From Ruoffia tabacinasalis (GTDB lineage Bacteria; Bacillota; Bacilli; Lactobacillales; Aerococcaceae), in contig NZ_VBSP01000001.1 of the NCBI RefSeq assembly GCF_005864045.1, forward strand, positions 1 through 64,000: a stretch of 64,000 nt of DNA, written 5' to 3'. Below the pieces are notes generated by a model that was given only the letters and a program-made list of their open reading frames with translations, made no database searches and was not told the DNA's origin. Position numbers and translations under genes: made by a program. Below are positions 17,334-26,815 of the stretch, piece by piece; the stretch's first letter is position 1; each line of letters begins with the position of its first letter.

Positions 17334-18332
17334 TCATAAAGGTAATGGGAACGCATTCATCAAAACCGCATAGTGCAACAAACTGTATAATAGGGTATAA
17401 AGAATTGAAAATAAAACAACCCACTTCAATTGCATATATAAATAAGCAAAGAACTCTCGAATAAAAGCATTCGCATTGAATACCCATTTCTTACCTGATT
17501 CAGCACCATAGCTCACAGATTTTAAACCTAGTTTTTTAGCAATCAATTCAGCTCTAAACAAATGATACATTGTACTGATAATTGCAAATGAAGCATCTTC
17601 AGAGGCAAAGTGCTGACTTGAGAATAAAATGTTTTCATATGTATTTACAGATTGATCTTCAATAATAATATGATTTTTTGGGACACCTTGGCTTATTGCA
17701 TAATTAGCCATAGCTAGTCCCTCTGGAATCATCTCATCATCACCTTGGCCACCAGACATAATTAATATTAAATCAGGGGCTTCTTTGTATACTTGAATTG
17801 CTTTATCAATCCGTTTGGCAAGTAAAGGCGTCACTTTTTCTTTATTCAATCCAGCGCCTAGAACGATGAGATAATCTACGCTTGGTTTCTCTTTACTAAA
17901 TAAATTCATCAGAGCCGAAAGAAGATAGCTGTTAACGACTAGTATACCCAAACAAATACCACAAACAAAGTAACCAATTCCCCATGTAATTAAAGGGAGT
18001 TGAAGTATTTCGATAACATTAATTTCGTTCAGATACAATAGAAGAGAAATGATAATACCGACAAACAAACTAATTATTAAGCATTTGAACAATTTTCTAT
18101 GTTTGCTTAAGAAACCTATAGTCAAAACCACAGGTATAATTAAGAATAGAATACCTAATATTATACCCATAATTAGCGCCAAATTATTAAAGTTAAAAAT
18201 CAGAAACATAACAACACTTTGAATTGCGACTAAAATCATGACCAGACCTAAAAAAATAGTTCTAGGTTCATATTTATAAATAACAAAACAAAGTACGAAT
18301 AAAAGAATAAAAACTAACAATGACATTGCCAT
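17334..18332 (-). CDS. YdcF/SanA-family (DUF218) membrane protein
   Basis: 332 aa from ATG at 18332, which lies behind CGGAGGATCAA. About five to six N-terminal membrane helices are followed by a DUF218 domain: DYLIVLGAGLNKEKVTPLLAKRI, LILIMSGGQGDDEMIPEG, IIIEDQSVNTYENI and AIISTMYHLFRAELIAKKLG. A last membrane helix is at the C-terminus. Relatives (ElyC, SanA) affect envelope or peptidoglycan precursor handling; the biochemical role is unknown. Confidence 0.8.
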   Translation of the reverse strand: MAMSLLVFILLFVLCFVIYKYEPRTIFLGLVMILVAIQSVVMFLIFNFNNLALIMGIILGILFLIIPVVLTIGFLSKHRKLFKCLIISLFVGIIISLLLYLNEINVIEILQLPLITWGIGYFVCGICLGILVVNSYLLSALMNLFSKEKPSVDYLIVLGAGLNKEKVTPLLAKRIDKAIQVYKEAPDLILIMSGGQGDDEMIPEGLAMANYAISQGVPKNHIIIEDQSVNTYENILFSSQHFASEDASFAIISTMYHLFRAELIAKKLGLKSVSYGAESGKKWVFNANAFIREFFAYLYMQLKWVVLFSILYTLLYSLLHYAVLMNAFPLPL

Positions 18333-18412
18333 TTGATCCTCCGGGTGCATTTATTATACGAATTCAAGAAATAATGGTAACATAATCATATCAAGTTTAG
18401 GAGGAAATATGT

Positions 18413-19243
18413 ATGACACAATTAAAAGAAGTATTTACATTTTCAAACGGTTTAGAAATCCCTGCGATTGGATTGGGAACATGGCAAATGAGCCCAGAAG
18501 AAGCAGAACAAATGACAGCTTATGCGTTAAATAATGGCTATATACACATCGATACTGCCCGCACTTATGGAAATGAAGAGGGTGTCGGTAAAGGGATGAA
18601 AGCTTCAGGAGTGAACCGAGAAGACTTTTTCCTAACTACTAAAGTAAGTGCTTTTTCAAAAACTTATGATGAAGCTAAAAAAGACATTGAAGACTCATTA
18701 ACGGCTTTAGATACTGAGTATCTTGATTTAGTGATCATTCATGCTCCTCGTCCTTGGGATAAAATGCATTCCGATGGACCCATTGAGAAATTATATTTTG
18801 AAGAGAATCTGCAAGTATGGAGAGCATTGGAAGAAGCATATGAAGCAGGTAAAGTAAAAGCCATTGGTGTTTCAAACTTTGAAATTGATGACTTAGTTAA
18901 TCTGCTAGAGAATGTAAAAATCAAACCAATGTTAAATCAAATTAAATACCATATTGGTTTCCGCGATGAGCAATTAGTTCAATATTGCCAAGAAAATGAC
19001 ATTATTGTTGAAGCTTACTCTCCAATTGGAACAGGAAAATTATTAAATAATCCTGACATTCAAAAGATCGCTGATAAATACAATAAATCAACCGCTCAAA
19101 TTGCGATTCGTTATTGTTACCAAAAAGGCTTAGTTGTATTACCAAAATCAGTCCATGAAGAATATGTGGATAATAACGCAGACCTTGATTTTGAAATTTT
19201 AGCCGGCGACATGGATTACTTAAATCGTTTAGTTATAAACTAG
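18413..19243 (+). CDS. Aldo/keto reductase
   Basis: 276 aa, AKR5-like (2,5-diketo-D-gluconate reductase type). All tetrad residues are visible: Asp in YIHIDTARTYGNEE, Tyr in the same motif, Lys in DFFLTTKVSA and His in DLVIIHAPRPW. The NADPH-site C-terminal motif is VVLPKSVHEEYVDNNADLDF. It reduces aldehydes or ketones with NADPH in the cytosol; substrate unknown. The start follows GGAGGAAATATGT. Confidence 0.9.
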   Translation: MTQLKEVFTFSNGLEIPAIGLGTWQMSPEEAEQMTAYALNNGYIHIDTARTYGNEEGVGKGMKASGVNREDFFLTTKVSAFSKTYDEAKKDIEDSLTALDTEYLDLVIIHAPRPWDKMHSDGPIEKLYFEENLQVWRALEEAYEAGKVKAIGVSNFEIDDLVNLLENVKIKPMLNQIKYHIGFRDEQLVQYCQENDIIVEAYSPIGTGKLLNNPDIQKIADKYNKSTAQIAIRYCYQKGLVVLPKSVHEEYVDNNADLDFEILAGDMDYLNRLVIN

Positions 19244-19254
19244 TACACATATAA

Positions 19255-19290
19255 AAACAGACTCCAGCAAAAACTGGAGTCTGTTTTTTT
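19255..19290. terminator. Bidirectional terminator
   Basis: Stem AAACAGACTCCAG / CTGGAGTCTGTTT with T run, between the aldo/keto reductase and nuclease genes. Confidence 0.95.
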
Positions 19291-19291
19291 G

Positions 19292-20338
19292 TTATTCGCA
19301 ACCAATGCCGTCATTGTCACGATCTAAATGTGAAGCGTATCCAGGTTCACCGCGATGAATTGGTGCTGCTCCAGCCTCTCGAACAGCTGTACAATTTTTA
19401 TATGAGACATATTCTTCTGCCGGCGTTTCTGTAGCTACCTCAGCAAATCCAGCAGGTTCAACTTCTCCTTGACCTTCAGTCGCATCGGAATTGACCGGCT
19501 GATTCGAAGAAGAGCTGTTAGCAATCGCATTTCCAGTGAAGTATAAAGTAGTGCCAGGGTGTTCCTTGTTTACTGGGGCAGCCGTTGCTGTTTGTTCAAT
19601 ATATTCTCCATCATGCTGACCAGTTCCATAATCAAGCTGGACATTTTTCTGTCTATTTGGAATATAAATATTAAATTGCAAGGTTTCACCGTTATCATCA
19701 ATGGAGAAACCTTCCATAAATGCACCTGAAGCAAGTAAGTTCCCATCTTCAAATAAAGGAGTCACACGGTAACGGACGGTAAGTAAGTCATTTTCGATGG
19801 TACTTGCGACAAAGTTCTCAAAAGGTAACATACCATCCATATTAAACCATCGTGTTCCGGTCATTAGATTTAATTCTGGGACACCTTCGCCAATCAATTG
19901 ATGACCAATTAAGTGAGATCGATTATAAAGCCAACCGCCACTACCGATTTGCTTGTACTTCCCTTGATGCCAACCAGTAGGGTGGATGGCCGAGATATCA
20001 GTTCTTGACTCTTGCTCCGCAGGTAAAGTATCCACGGAAAGAACTGCATTAGCTGCACCCACTCGACCTAAGTCATCTAATTGACTAAATTCCACCCATG
20101 TTTTTGTTGCGGTAATATCTTTGTTAGTAAAGTAAGGGATATTATTATTAATCTCGACATAAGTTTCTCCTTCAGGCACATTTGGTGCACTTTTCGGCAA
20201 TTCTGGTGTAATCGAGAAGCCACTGCTATCAATAAATTGTTCGTTAGCATCTGCGGACTTATGATCAACGGGAAATACAAGTAGCGTCAATATAAAGAAT
20301 ATTGACAGTTTATGAAATACATTCTTATTTATTTTCAA
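19292..20338 (-). CDS. Secreted DNA/RNA non-specific endonuclease with excalibur domain
   Basis: 348 aa. A signal peptide (KLSIFFILTLLVFPVDHKSADA) precedes a bba-metal nuclease domain with GGWLYNRSHLIGHQLIGE (catalytic His and metal-ligand region), MTGTRWFNMDGMLPFE and VRYRVTPLFEDGNLLASG, as in streptococcal DNA-entry nucleases. After a Ser/Asn-rich linker the C-terminus is an excalibur calcium-binding motif (YKNCTAVREAG ... HLDRDNDGIGCE). The likely role is extracellular DNA degradation for nutrients or against DNA nets. No competence genes are next to it. Confidence 0.9.
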   Translation of the reverse strand: MKINKNVFHKLSIFFILTLLVFPVDHKSADANEQFIDSSGFSITPELPKSAPNVPEGETYVEINNNIPYFTNKDITATKTWVEFSQLDDLGRVGAANAVLSVDTLPAEQESRTDISAIHPTGWHQGKYKQIGSGGWLYNRSHLIGHQLIGEGVPELNLMTGTRWFNMDGMLPFENFVASTIENDLLTVRYRVTPLFEDGNLLASGAFMEGFSIDDNGETLQFNIYIPNRQKNVQLDYGTGQHDGEYIEQTATAAPVNKEHPGTTLYFTGNAIANSSSSNQPVNSDATEGQGEVEPAGFAEVATETPAEEYVSYKNCTAVREAGAAPIHRGEPGYASHLDRDNDGIGCE

Positions 20339-20589
20339 ATTAAAATCTCCTAATCCAAAGTATATCCTTATTATATTAATAATTAATTTATTTACAAGGC
20401 CTTTATAATATTTAATTATACATATTCAATATATATTACCGATGTAATATTTTAAAACGATTAAATAAATAATAATTATATAAAATTTTATATAAACGGT
20501 TGATATTAATATTAGTTATATGTATAATAAAAGCATTCGATAGTGAATGTAATCACAATGTGATAATAAGTGATTTAAGGGGTGATATC

Positions 20590-21456
20590 ATAAATATAGA
20601 AAGATTTATCGAAGTCCGAAAGCAAAGGGGCTTAGTTCAAAGTGAGCTAGCTGAAGGCATATGCACTCAGGCGACTTTAAGTCGGTTTGAAAACAACGGT
20701 CACGTACCGAGTTTAAAAATATTAATTAAATTATGTAATCGGTTAGAATTACCACTTAGTGAATTGTTTCCTAAAGTTGGAGTCAAGCATTCTAAGTTAA
20801 AAGAGTTAATGGAAGAAGCCGAATTCTCGCTCATCTTAAGTGAGTATGAGAAAGCAGGGAATTTGCTGGAAAACATCGATTTAACTCTGATTGATAACTC
20901 TGAATTAACAATGCGATATCATTATTTAAAGGCATTTGTGATGATCTATAATAAGCATTCTACTATTGATACGTTGTATGAATTAGATCAGATATTACTT
21001 GATAATCATATAAATCAACATGAATTATATAAATTATTGGCTTATACGGGCAGTGGGATTATCTTTAAGCAATTAGACGAGTTAGAAAAAGCGGAGTTTT
21101 ACTTTGCGAAAGTCTTAGATCGGATTTATGATTTTCCGACCAATCATATGGAAGAAGTTTGGCGCGTGTTACACATCGTCTTTGAATGCAGTAAGTTCTA
21201 CGCGCATATCGACGAGATAGATATTAGTAATGCTTTAGCTGAACATGCCATTTCTATTTGCTCAGATAACCATGTAACCTATTATCTAGCGAGGGCGGCG
21301 ATTCAGTTAGCTAAAAATGCTATGACCGTAAAAGAATCTAAAGATACAATCTTAGCGTTAATTTATGACGCTCGGGCTTATTCAAAAATTAATCGAAATA
21401 AAATCGCATTAAAAGAACTTGATGAGATGGAAAAATATATAAAAAATGAATATTAA
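20590..21456 (+). CDS. Rgg-like HTH transcriptional regulator
   Basis: About 288 aa, the usual Rgg length. N-terminal XRE-type HTH: IEVRKQRGLVQSELAEGICTQATLSRFENNG (about 6-36, seen as pieces). The rest is helical TPR-like repeats as in peptide-binding Rgg/PlcR proteins. The natural start seems to be ATA at 20590 (I/M-NIERFIEVRK), just after AAGGGGTGAT (20577-20586). Upstream in-frame ATG 20500 and GTG 20560 have no ribosome site. It lies 17 nt before the first FMN reductase gene, so it probably controls that operon. No short peptide pheromone gene was found. Confidence 0.75.
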   Translation: MNIERFIEVRKQRGLVQSELAEGICTQATLSRFENNGHVPSLKILIKLCNRLELPLSELFPKVGVKHSKLKELMEEAEFSLILSEYEKAGNLLENIDLTLIDNSELTMRYHYLKAFVMIYNKHSTIDTLYELDQILLDNHINQHELYKLLAYTGSGIIFKQLDELEKAEFYFAKVLDRIYDFPTNHMEEVWRVLHIVFECSKFYAHIDEIDISNALAEHAISICSDNHVTYYLARAAIQLAKNAMTVKESKDTILALIYDARAYSKINRNKIALKELDEMEKYIKNEY

Positions 21457-21473
21457 TAAGAGGGGATATTTAA

Positions 21474-22079
21474 ATGAAGAAATTATTAGGAATTGTTGGG
21501 ACAAACTCAGATAATTCAACTAACCGTAAGTTATTACAATATATGGAAACACATTTTTCAGAAAAAGCTGAAATAGAATTAGTTGAGATTAAAGACTTAC
21601 CCATGTTTGTCAAAGATAAAAGCATTGAATTACCAGAAAGTGTTAAAGAGTTATCAGATAAAGTTGAACAGGCTGACGGTGTAATCATTAGTACACCTGA
21701 ATATGATCATTCTGTACCAGCTGCATTAATGAATGCTTTAAGTTGGTTATCATTTAAAACACATCCATTCGTTGATAAGCCAGTCATGGTTGTCGGTGCA
21801 TCATATGGAACACTTGGTTCATCACGAGCTCAAATGCATGCCCGCCAAATATTAGACTCACCAGAATTAAAAGCTAGAATTATGCCAAGTTCAGAATACT
21901 TACTAGACCATTCATTACAAGCATTTGATGAACAAGGGCAATTAATTTCAAAAGAAAAAATTGAACTACTTGATGGCTTATTCTCAGATTTCTTAACTTT
22001 CGTTGAGATTACTGGGCAATTAATGGAAGCACATGCTGTTAATGTTAAAGAAGCAGATAACTACACTTGGGAAGACTAA
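21474..22079 (+). CDS. NADPH-dependent FMN reductase-family protein
   Basis: 201 aa flavodoxin-like fold. GIVGTNSDNSTNRKLLQYM is the FMN-phosphate loop; DGVIISTPEYDHSVPAALMNALSWL is the family's central motif; VMVVGASYGTLGSSRAQMHARQIL follows. No signal peptide, so cytosolic. It is a paralogue of the N-terminal domain of the next protein (18 nt downstream), suggesting a heteromeric or stepwise flavin reductase. Confidence 0.88.
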   Translation: MKKLLGIVGTNSDNSTNRKLLQYMETHFSEKAEIELVEIKDLPMFVKDKSIELPESVKELSDKVEQADGVIISTPEYDHSVPAALMNALSWLSFKTHPFVDKPVMVVGASYGTLGSSRAQMHARQILDSPELKARIMPSSEYLLDHSLQAFDEQGQLISKEKIELLDGLFSDFLTFVEITGQLMEAHAVNVKEADNYTWED

Positions 22080-22097
22080 TAAAGGAGATAATATAGT

Positions 22098-23345
22098 ATG
22101 AAATTAGTAGGAATCGTTGGATCAAATGCAGTAGGATCATATAACCGTTTATTATTACAATTTATCCAAAAGCATTTCAATAAATTAATTGAATTAGACA
22201 TCGTTGAAATTGATAAAGTGCCATTATTTAACCAAAGTGATGACCAAACTCAATCACCTGTTATTCAAGATATTGCTAAAAGAATTGAAGCGTCTGACGG
22301 TGTGATTATCGCCACACCAGAACATAACCATACCATTCCAGCAGCTCTAAAAAGCTTAATTGAGTGGCTATCATTTAAAATTCATCCATTCGAAAATAAA
22401 CCTGTCATGATTGTCGGTGCATCGTACTTCTCACAAGGATCTTCACGTGCTCAACTTTCCTTAAGACAAATCTTAGACTCACCAGGTGTCAATGCGATTG
22501 TACTACCGGGGAATGAGTTCTTATTAGGGAATGTAAAAGAAGCATTTGACGAAGAGAACAACTTAAAAGATCAAGGAACAATAAACTTCTTAGCATCTTG
22601 CTTAGAAAAATTCATCCGATTTATTAAAGTCGTTTCAGAATTAGAAGGTAAAGGGGGAGCAACTGAAGTGGTAAAACCAATCGAGGAAGATTTATTTGCT
22701 AATGGAAAGATTGACACAACAATTGAAGGTGTAGAGATGACGGCTCCAGACTGGGTAGAACAAGCAGCTGAAAAAGTAAACCCAGCGACAGGAAATGACT
22801 ATGTCAAACTTAATAGAGGTATCCTAACAGTGAACCAAATTGATCAATTCTTAAGATCAATGCCAATGGAATTAACGTTTGCTGATAGTAACAACCAATT
22901 CTTATACTACAACAGCGTTCTACCACCAGAAGAAATGTTCGCCAAACGTTATCCAGAACAACCAGGAAACCCTCTTGGTGCATGTCACCCAGACCGTACA
23001 CACAAAAATGTGAAATGGGTTATCTCACAATTACGTTCAGGAAAACAAGATATTGTCCGTGTTCACGTACCAACACATGGGCCAGATAAATTTGTGGTTC
23101 ACAACTATCAAGCGATTCGTGATGATGAAGGTAATTACATGGGAATTAATGAATATATTATGGATATTAAACCAACAGTTGATTGGTACTTACAACAAAC
23201 TGGTCAAGAATTAGTTGGAGGAAAAGATACAGTATCAGGCGCTTCACAAAGCGATAATAAACAAGCTGACACAGTTTCAGGTGCATCACAAAGTAATGCA
23301 GCAGAACCAGAAGTGGATACAGTATCAGGTGCATCTTCACATTAA
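22098..23345 (+). CDS. NADPH:FMN reductase fused to PAS domain with three flavinylation motifs
   Basis: 415 aa. Residues 1-180 are an NADPH-dependent FMN reductase domain ([38 protein letters not shown]). Residues about 240-360 are a PAS domain of the DUF438 type ([47 protein letters not shown]). The tail carries DTVSGAS three times, at 377-383, 391-397 and 407-413 (nt 23226-23336). Each fits the ApbE target pattern D-x-x-[ST]-G-A-[ST], where FMN is linked covalently to the last Ser/Thr. An apbE gene lies just downstream. No signal peptide, so the protein should be cytosolic. It could pass electrons from NADPH through the bound flavins to an unknown acceptor. Confidence 0.85.
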   Translation: MKLVGIVGSNAVGSYNRLLLQFIQKHFNKLIELDIVEIDKVPLFNQSDDQTQSPVIQDIAKRIEASDGVIIATPEHNHTIPAALKSLIEWLSFKIHPFENKPVMIVGASYFSQGSSRAQLSLRQILDSPGVNAIVLPGNEFLLGNVKEAFDEENNLKDQGTINFLASCLEKFIRFIKVVSELEGKGGATEVVKPIEEDLFANGKIDTTIEGVEMTAPDWVEQAAEKVNPATGNDYVKLNRGILTVNQIDQFLRSMPMELTFADSNNQFLYYNSVLPPEEMFAKRYPEQPGNPLGACHPDRTHKNVKWVISQLRSGKQDIVRVHVPTHGPDKFVVHNYQAIRDDEGNYMGINEYIMDIKPTVDWYLQQTGQELVGGKDTVSGASQSDNKQADTVSGASQSNAAEPEVDTVSGASSH

Positions 23346-23361
23346 TATGATATAATTTAGT

Positions 23362-23393
23362 AAAAGTTCGGAGGTAAATCTTCGAACTTTTTT
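23362..23393 (+). terminator. Terminator between flavin reductase and apbE
   Basis: Stem AAAAGTTCG / CGAACTTTT with T run. Some readthrough into apbE is likely, since no clear promoter is visible in the next 30 nt. Confidence 0.75.
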
Positions 23394-23423
23394 GGCTAAA
23401 TAATGATTTAAGGGGTTTTAAAT

Positions 23424-24356
23424 ATGGAAAGTATTACTTTTAAAGCAATGGGTACGACGATTAATTTACAAATCGAACATGAATTTTCGCACTATTTGTT
23501 AAACGAAGCTAAAAAACGATTGTTAGATTACGAAAATCGTTTTAGCGCGAATGATGCGAACAGTTTATTGATGAAGGTCAATCAATTTGCTGGTATCGAA
23601 GCTGTTGCTGTAGACTCTGATATATTTGAACTCATTAAGATAGGTAAAGTCTATAGTGTAGATTTATCGAATACATTAAATATTGCGATTGGCCCCTTAA
23701 TCAAACTATGGAAGATTGGTTTTTCTGATGCAAAAGTTCCATCTCAAGCCGAGATAGACGAACGCTTAACACTCATTGACCCTAATTTGATTCAGTTAAA
23801 TGACGAGAAACAAAGTGTTTATTTTGAAAGAAAAGGGATGGAAATTGACTTAGGTGCATTAGCTAAAGGCTTTTTTGCTGATCAAATCAAACACTTCTTG
23901 AAAAAAGCAGGCGTTAAAAAGGGGATCATTGACTTAGGCGGTAATGTCTTATTACTGGGAAGTCATCCAACAAATCCAGACACGTTATGGCGAGTTGGGG
24001 TTCAAAATCCTTTCATGACAAGGAATAATTTAGTTGGATTATTGAAGGTTAAAGATAAATCGGTTGTTACTTCAGGTATTTATGAGCGAACATTTGTCTA
24101 TAATGGCGAAGAATATCATCATATATTTGATAGTAAGACAGGATACCCAGTCAAAAATAATATCGCAAGTTTAACAATAGTCTCTAAAGAATCTTTAACA
24201 GGGGAACTCTATACAACGATGTATTATAAAGCCGAAGCGCATGATATTATAAGACAAATAAATCAAATACAAGATGTAGAAGCGGTTGTTATTACAAAAG
24301 ACAGTGAAATTTTAATCACGCATGGATTAGTGAATGATTTTATAAAAGTAGACTAA
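23424..24356 (+). CDS. apbE: FAD:protein FMN transferase (ApbE family)
   Basis: 310 aa, the full family length. Motifs: FKAMGTTINLQI, DYENRFSANDANSLLMKVN, IDLGALAKGFFADQI (Mg/FAD site), GIIDLGGNVLLLG and HHIFDSKTGYPV. Unlike many ApbE proteins it has no signal peptide or lipobox, so it acts in the cytosol. It transfers FMN from FAD to Thr/Ser in D-x-x-[ST]-G-A-[ST] motifs. The preceding gene carries three such motifs, so it is the obvious substrate. Confidence 0.93.
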   Translation: MESITFKAMGTTINLQIEHEFSHYLLNEAKKRLLDYENRFSANDANSLLMKVNQFAGIEAVAVDSDIFELIKIGKVYSVDLSNTLNIAIGPLIKLWKIGFSDAKVPSQAEIDERLTLIDPNLIQLNDEKQSVYFERKGMEIDLGALAKGFFADQIKHFLKKAGVKKGIIDLGGNVLLLGSHPTNPDTLWRVGVQNPFMTRNNLVGLLKVKDKSVVTSGIYERTFVYNGEEYHHIFDSKTGYPVKNNIASLTIVSKESLTGELYTTMYYKAEAHDIIRQINQIQDVEAVVITKDSEILITHGLVNDFIKVD

Positions 24357-24360
24357 GTAT

Positions 24361-24394
24361 ACAGCTCTTGCTCATCAAGCAGGAGCTGTTTTTG
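24361..24394 (+). terminator. Rho-independent terminator
   Basis: 12-bp stem ACAGCTCTTGCT / AGCAGGAGCTGT (one G-U) then TTTTT, after apbE. Confidence 0.9.
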
Positions 24395-24526
24395 AATTTT
24401 GATATAGTTATGAATGCGAACATATTATTCTGAAGAGTGTTTAAACGTAATGATAACTAGCTATCATTTGATGAGTCAACTATACTTTAGATAAGATAAT
24501 AATAAATGACCGTGGAGATGAATGAG

Positions 24527-25483
24527 ATGACAATGAAGATGATTATGGATTTAGACACGGGTGTGGATGATGCTTTAGCTTTAGCGTATGCACTTAGTTT
24601 TGAAGAAGTAGAACTTATTAGCGTCACTACAAGTTTTGGTAATGTCACTTTAGAAAACGCAACAAAGAATACAATAAACTTACTTGATTTACTAGGTCAT
24701 AGTCATATTCCAGTTTTTGAAGGTGCGAGTTCACCTTGGGGCGAGACGAGTTATGAACCTCAACCGCATCTACTTCGTATTCATGGAGAAAATGGTATCG
24801 GTAATGTTGACTTGGGTGAGCCACAAAGACAACCGAGTAAACAATGTGCTGTGGATTTTATTATTGAATCTGCTAATAAATTTGGGAAAGAATTAATATT
24901 ATATACGGCTGGACCTATGAATAATTTGGCTGATGCGATAAAAAAAGATAAAGAAGCGATTGAAAAGATTGGAAAAATCGTGAGTATGGGAGGTGCACTG
25001 ACAGTACCTGGGAATGTATCTCCATATGCTGAAGCAAATATTCATAGAGATCCAAAATCAGCTCAATATGTCTTCGACAGTGATATCCCAATGACTTTAG
25101 TTGGTCTCGATGTAACACTCAAGACGATGATTAAAGGAACTGATATATCTTCATGGCATCCAATAGGCACCACAGCAAGCGATGCAATGGTTGAATTGGC
25201 TAATTATTATTATACCAATGAATTTGATGATGCTGATATTGGTGGCGCTATGCATGATCCATTAGCTGTGGAGGTGGCATTGAACCCTTCAATCGTTACT
25301 CAATCAACGAAAATTAATCTTAAAGTAGAAACTAAAGGTGAAGCGAAGGGGAGAACTATTGGAAATCTAGATTTATTAAACCGGCAGTTTAAGTCTATGA
25401 CAGTTTGTTTAGATGTAGATAGTGTACTTTTTACGCAGCGATTTATTGAAAGAATGCAACATGTTTTAAGTCACGGAGACTAA
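24527..25483 (+). CDS. Inosine/uridine-preferring nucleoside hydrolase
   Basis: 318 aa from ATG 24527 (GTGGAG upstream; an ATG at 24506 is also in frame). The calcium-binding motif MIMDLDTGVDDALALAYA is at the N-terminus; also MGGALTVPGNVSPYAEANI and the C-terminal His-Asp pair in GGAMHDPLAVEVA. It splits nucleosides into base and ribose. It sits between apbE and the queuosine operon with no obvious partner. Confidence 0.9.
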   Translation: MTMKMIMDLDTGVDDALALAYALSFEEVELISVTTSFGNVTLENATKNTINLLDLLGHSHIPVFEGASSPWGETSYEPQPHLLRIHGENGIGNVDLGEPQRQPSKQCAVDFIIESANKFGKELILYTAGPMNNLADAIKKDKEAIEKIGKIVSMGGALTVPGNVSPYAEANIHRDPKSAQYVFDSDIPMTLVGLDVTLKTMIKGTDISSWHPIGTTASDAMVELANYYYTNEFDDADIGGAMHDPLAVEVALNPSIVTQSTKINLKVETKGEAKGRTIGNLDLLNRQFKSMTVCLDVDSVLFTQRFIERMQHVLSHGD

Positions 25484-25532
25484 GTCATTGCAATATATAC
25501 TTAGTCAGTTATAATGAAGCTTAATTAAATAT

Positions 25533-25570
25533 GACAGTTCGTAACCATCCTGTCATTAAACAAAACTAGG
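25533..25570 (+). ncRNA. preQ1 class I riboswitch aptamer
   Basis: P1 stem GACAG / CTGTC encloses the loop TTCGTAACCATC, followed by the A-rich tail ATTAAACAAAACTAGG. This is the class I layout: stem, C-rich loop, then an A-rich strand that folds back as a pseudoknot. The tail AAAACTAG and loop ends TTC...CATCC match the consensus; the loop centre is less typical. It lies directly before a terminator and the queF-queC-queT operon. Binding of preQ1 should favour termination. Confidence 0.75.
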
Positions 25571-25592
25571 GCTAATTTTAAGATAAAACTCT

Positions 25593-25620
25593 AGAGGTGT
25601 TATATAGACATCTCTTTTTT
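25593..25620 (+). terminator. Terminator of the preQ1 riboswitch
   Basis: Stem AGAGGTGT / ACATCTCT (one G-U), 7-nt loop, then TTTTT, 34 nt before the queF start; it serves as the riboswitch expression platform. Confidence 0.85.
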
Positions 25621-25653
25621 GATGCTTTCAATTTGCCGAAGGAGAGAGAGAAA

Positions 25654-26151
25654 ATGCAAGGTAGAAGTAATGAAGAAATGGGTAATGTAAGTTTGTTGGG
25701 GAATCAAGGGACAAATTATTTAGATAATTATGCTCCAGAAATATTAGAGTCATTTCCAAATAAGCATTTGGATAATGATTATTTTGTTAAATTTAATTGT
25801 CCCGAGTTTACGTCTTTATGTCCAATGACAGGGCAACCAGATTTTGCGACTATTTACATTAGCTATGTTCCAGGGGAGAAAATGGTTGAAAGTAAGTCAT
25901 TAAAACTTTACTTATTCAGTTTCCGTAATCATGGTGACTTTCATGAAGATTGTATGAATATCATTATGAAAGACCTCATTAAGCTGATGGAACCAAAATA
26001 TATTGAAGTATGGGGTAAATTCACACCTCGTGGTGGAATCTCGATCGATCCATATTGTAATTATGGTCAACCCGGAACAAAGTGGGAAGATATGGCTTGG
26101 GAACGACTTAAAAATCATGATTTATATCCCGAGAAAGTGGATAACCGTTAG
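25654..26151 (+). CDS. queF: preQ0 reductase (7-cyano-7-deazaguanine reductase)
   Basis: 165 aa, type I (YkvM-like) length. ATG at 25654 follows AAGGAGAGAG; a GTG further upstream lies inside the terminator and is not used. The active Cys is in [21 protein letters not shown], and the NADPH-site motif is [20 protein letters not shown]. It reduces the nitrile of preQ0 to preQ1 in queuosine biosynthesis. First gene of the preQ1-controlled operon. Confidence 0.95.
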   Translation: MQGRSNEEMGNVSLLGNQGTNYLDNYAPEILESFPNKHLDNDYFVKFNCPEFTSLCPMTGQPDFATIYISYVPGEKMVESKSLKLYLFSFRNHGDFHEDCMNIIMKDLIKLMEPKYIEVWGKFTPRGGISIDPYCNYGQPGTKWEDMAWERLKNHDLYPEKVDNR

Positions 26152-26166
26152 GTTAAAGGGGGTATA

Positions 26167-26814
26167 ATGATGAAATTAGTTTTATTAAGTGGTGGAGTTG
26201 ATAGCTCTACAGCCTTAGCTCTTGCTAAATCAACCGATCCAGATATATTAGCAATTACTTTTACGTATAATCAACAACATGAACAAATGGAATTACTAGC
26301 CGCTCAAAAAGTCAGTGAATATTATCAAGTCAACCATAAAATTATGGATTTAAGTTCAATTTTTTCAGATAGTCAATCTGCCTTGAGTTTAAATAACGAC
26401 ATCCCAATTGCTGAGGGAGCATATGGAGAATCTAATGAACTTAATACAGAAGTGGAGTTTCGAAATGGTGTCTTTTTAGCAATATTAGCTTCATTGGCTA
26501 AACAGTATCGAGCTGATGAAATTTACTTCGGTGCACATCAAGACGAGTCCGGAACAGTTTATCCTGACTGTTCGCCTGAATTTATTCAAACAATGAATCA
26601 AGCGATTCAGCTTGGTACAAATAATTCTGTATCAATAAAAGCTCCCTTCATGACTAGGTTAAAAAAAGATATTGTAGCCACAGGGATTGAATTGGAGGTA
26701 CCTTATGAGCTAACTTATAGCTGTTACAAAGGGACTGACCCTGCTTGTGGAGTTTGTGGTACGTGTATTGACCGCAAAAAAGCTTTTGAAGCGAATGGAC
26801 TGGAGGTAGCATAA
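26167..26814 (+). CDS. queC: 7-cyano-7-deazaguanine synthase
   Basis: 215 aa. PP-loop ATPase motif LLSGGVDSSTALA at the N-terminus; zinc-binding cluster C-x7-C-x2-C-x2-C in CYKGTDPACGVCGTCIDR near the C-terminus. It converts carboxydeazaguanine to preQ0 with ATP and ammonia. queD and queE are not in this operon; they may be elsewhere, or preQ0/preQ1 may be imported by the neighbouring QueT. Confidence 0.95.
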   Translation: MMKLVLLSGGVDSSTALALAKSTDPDILAITFTYNQQHEQMELLAAQKVSEYYQVNHKIMDLSSIFSDSQSALSLNNDIPIAEGAYGESNELNTEVEFRNGVFLAILASLAKQYRADEIYFGAHQDESGTVYPDCSPEFIQTMNQAIQLGTNNSVSIKAPFMTRLKKDIVATGIELEVPYELTYSCYKGTDPACGVCGTCIDRKKAFEANGLEVA

Positions 26815-26815
26815 A

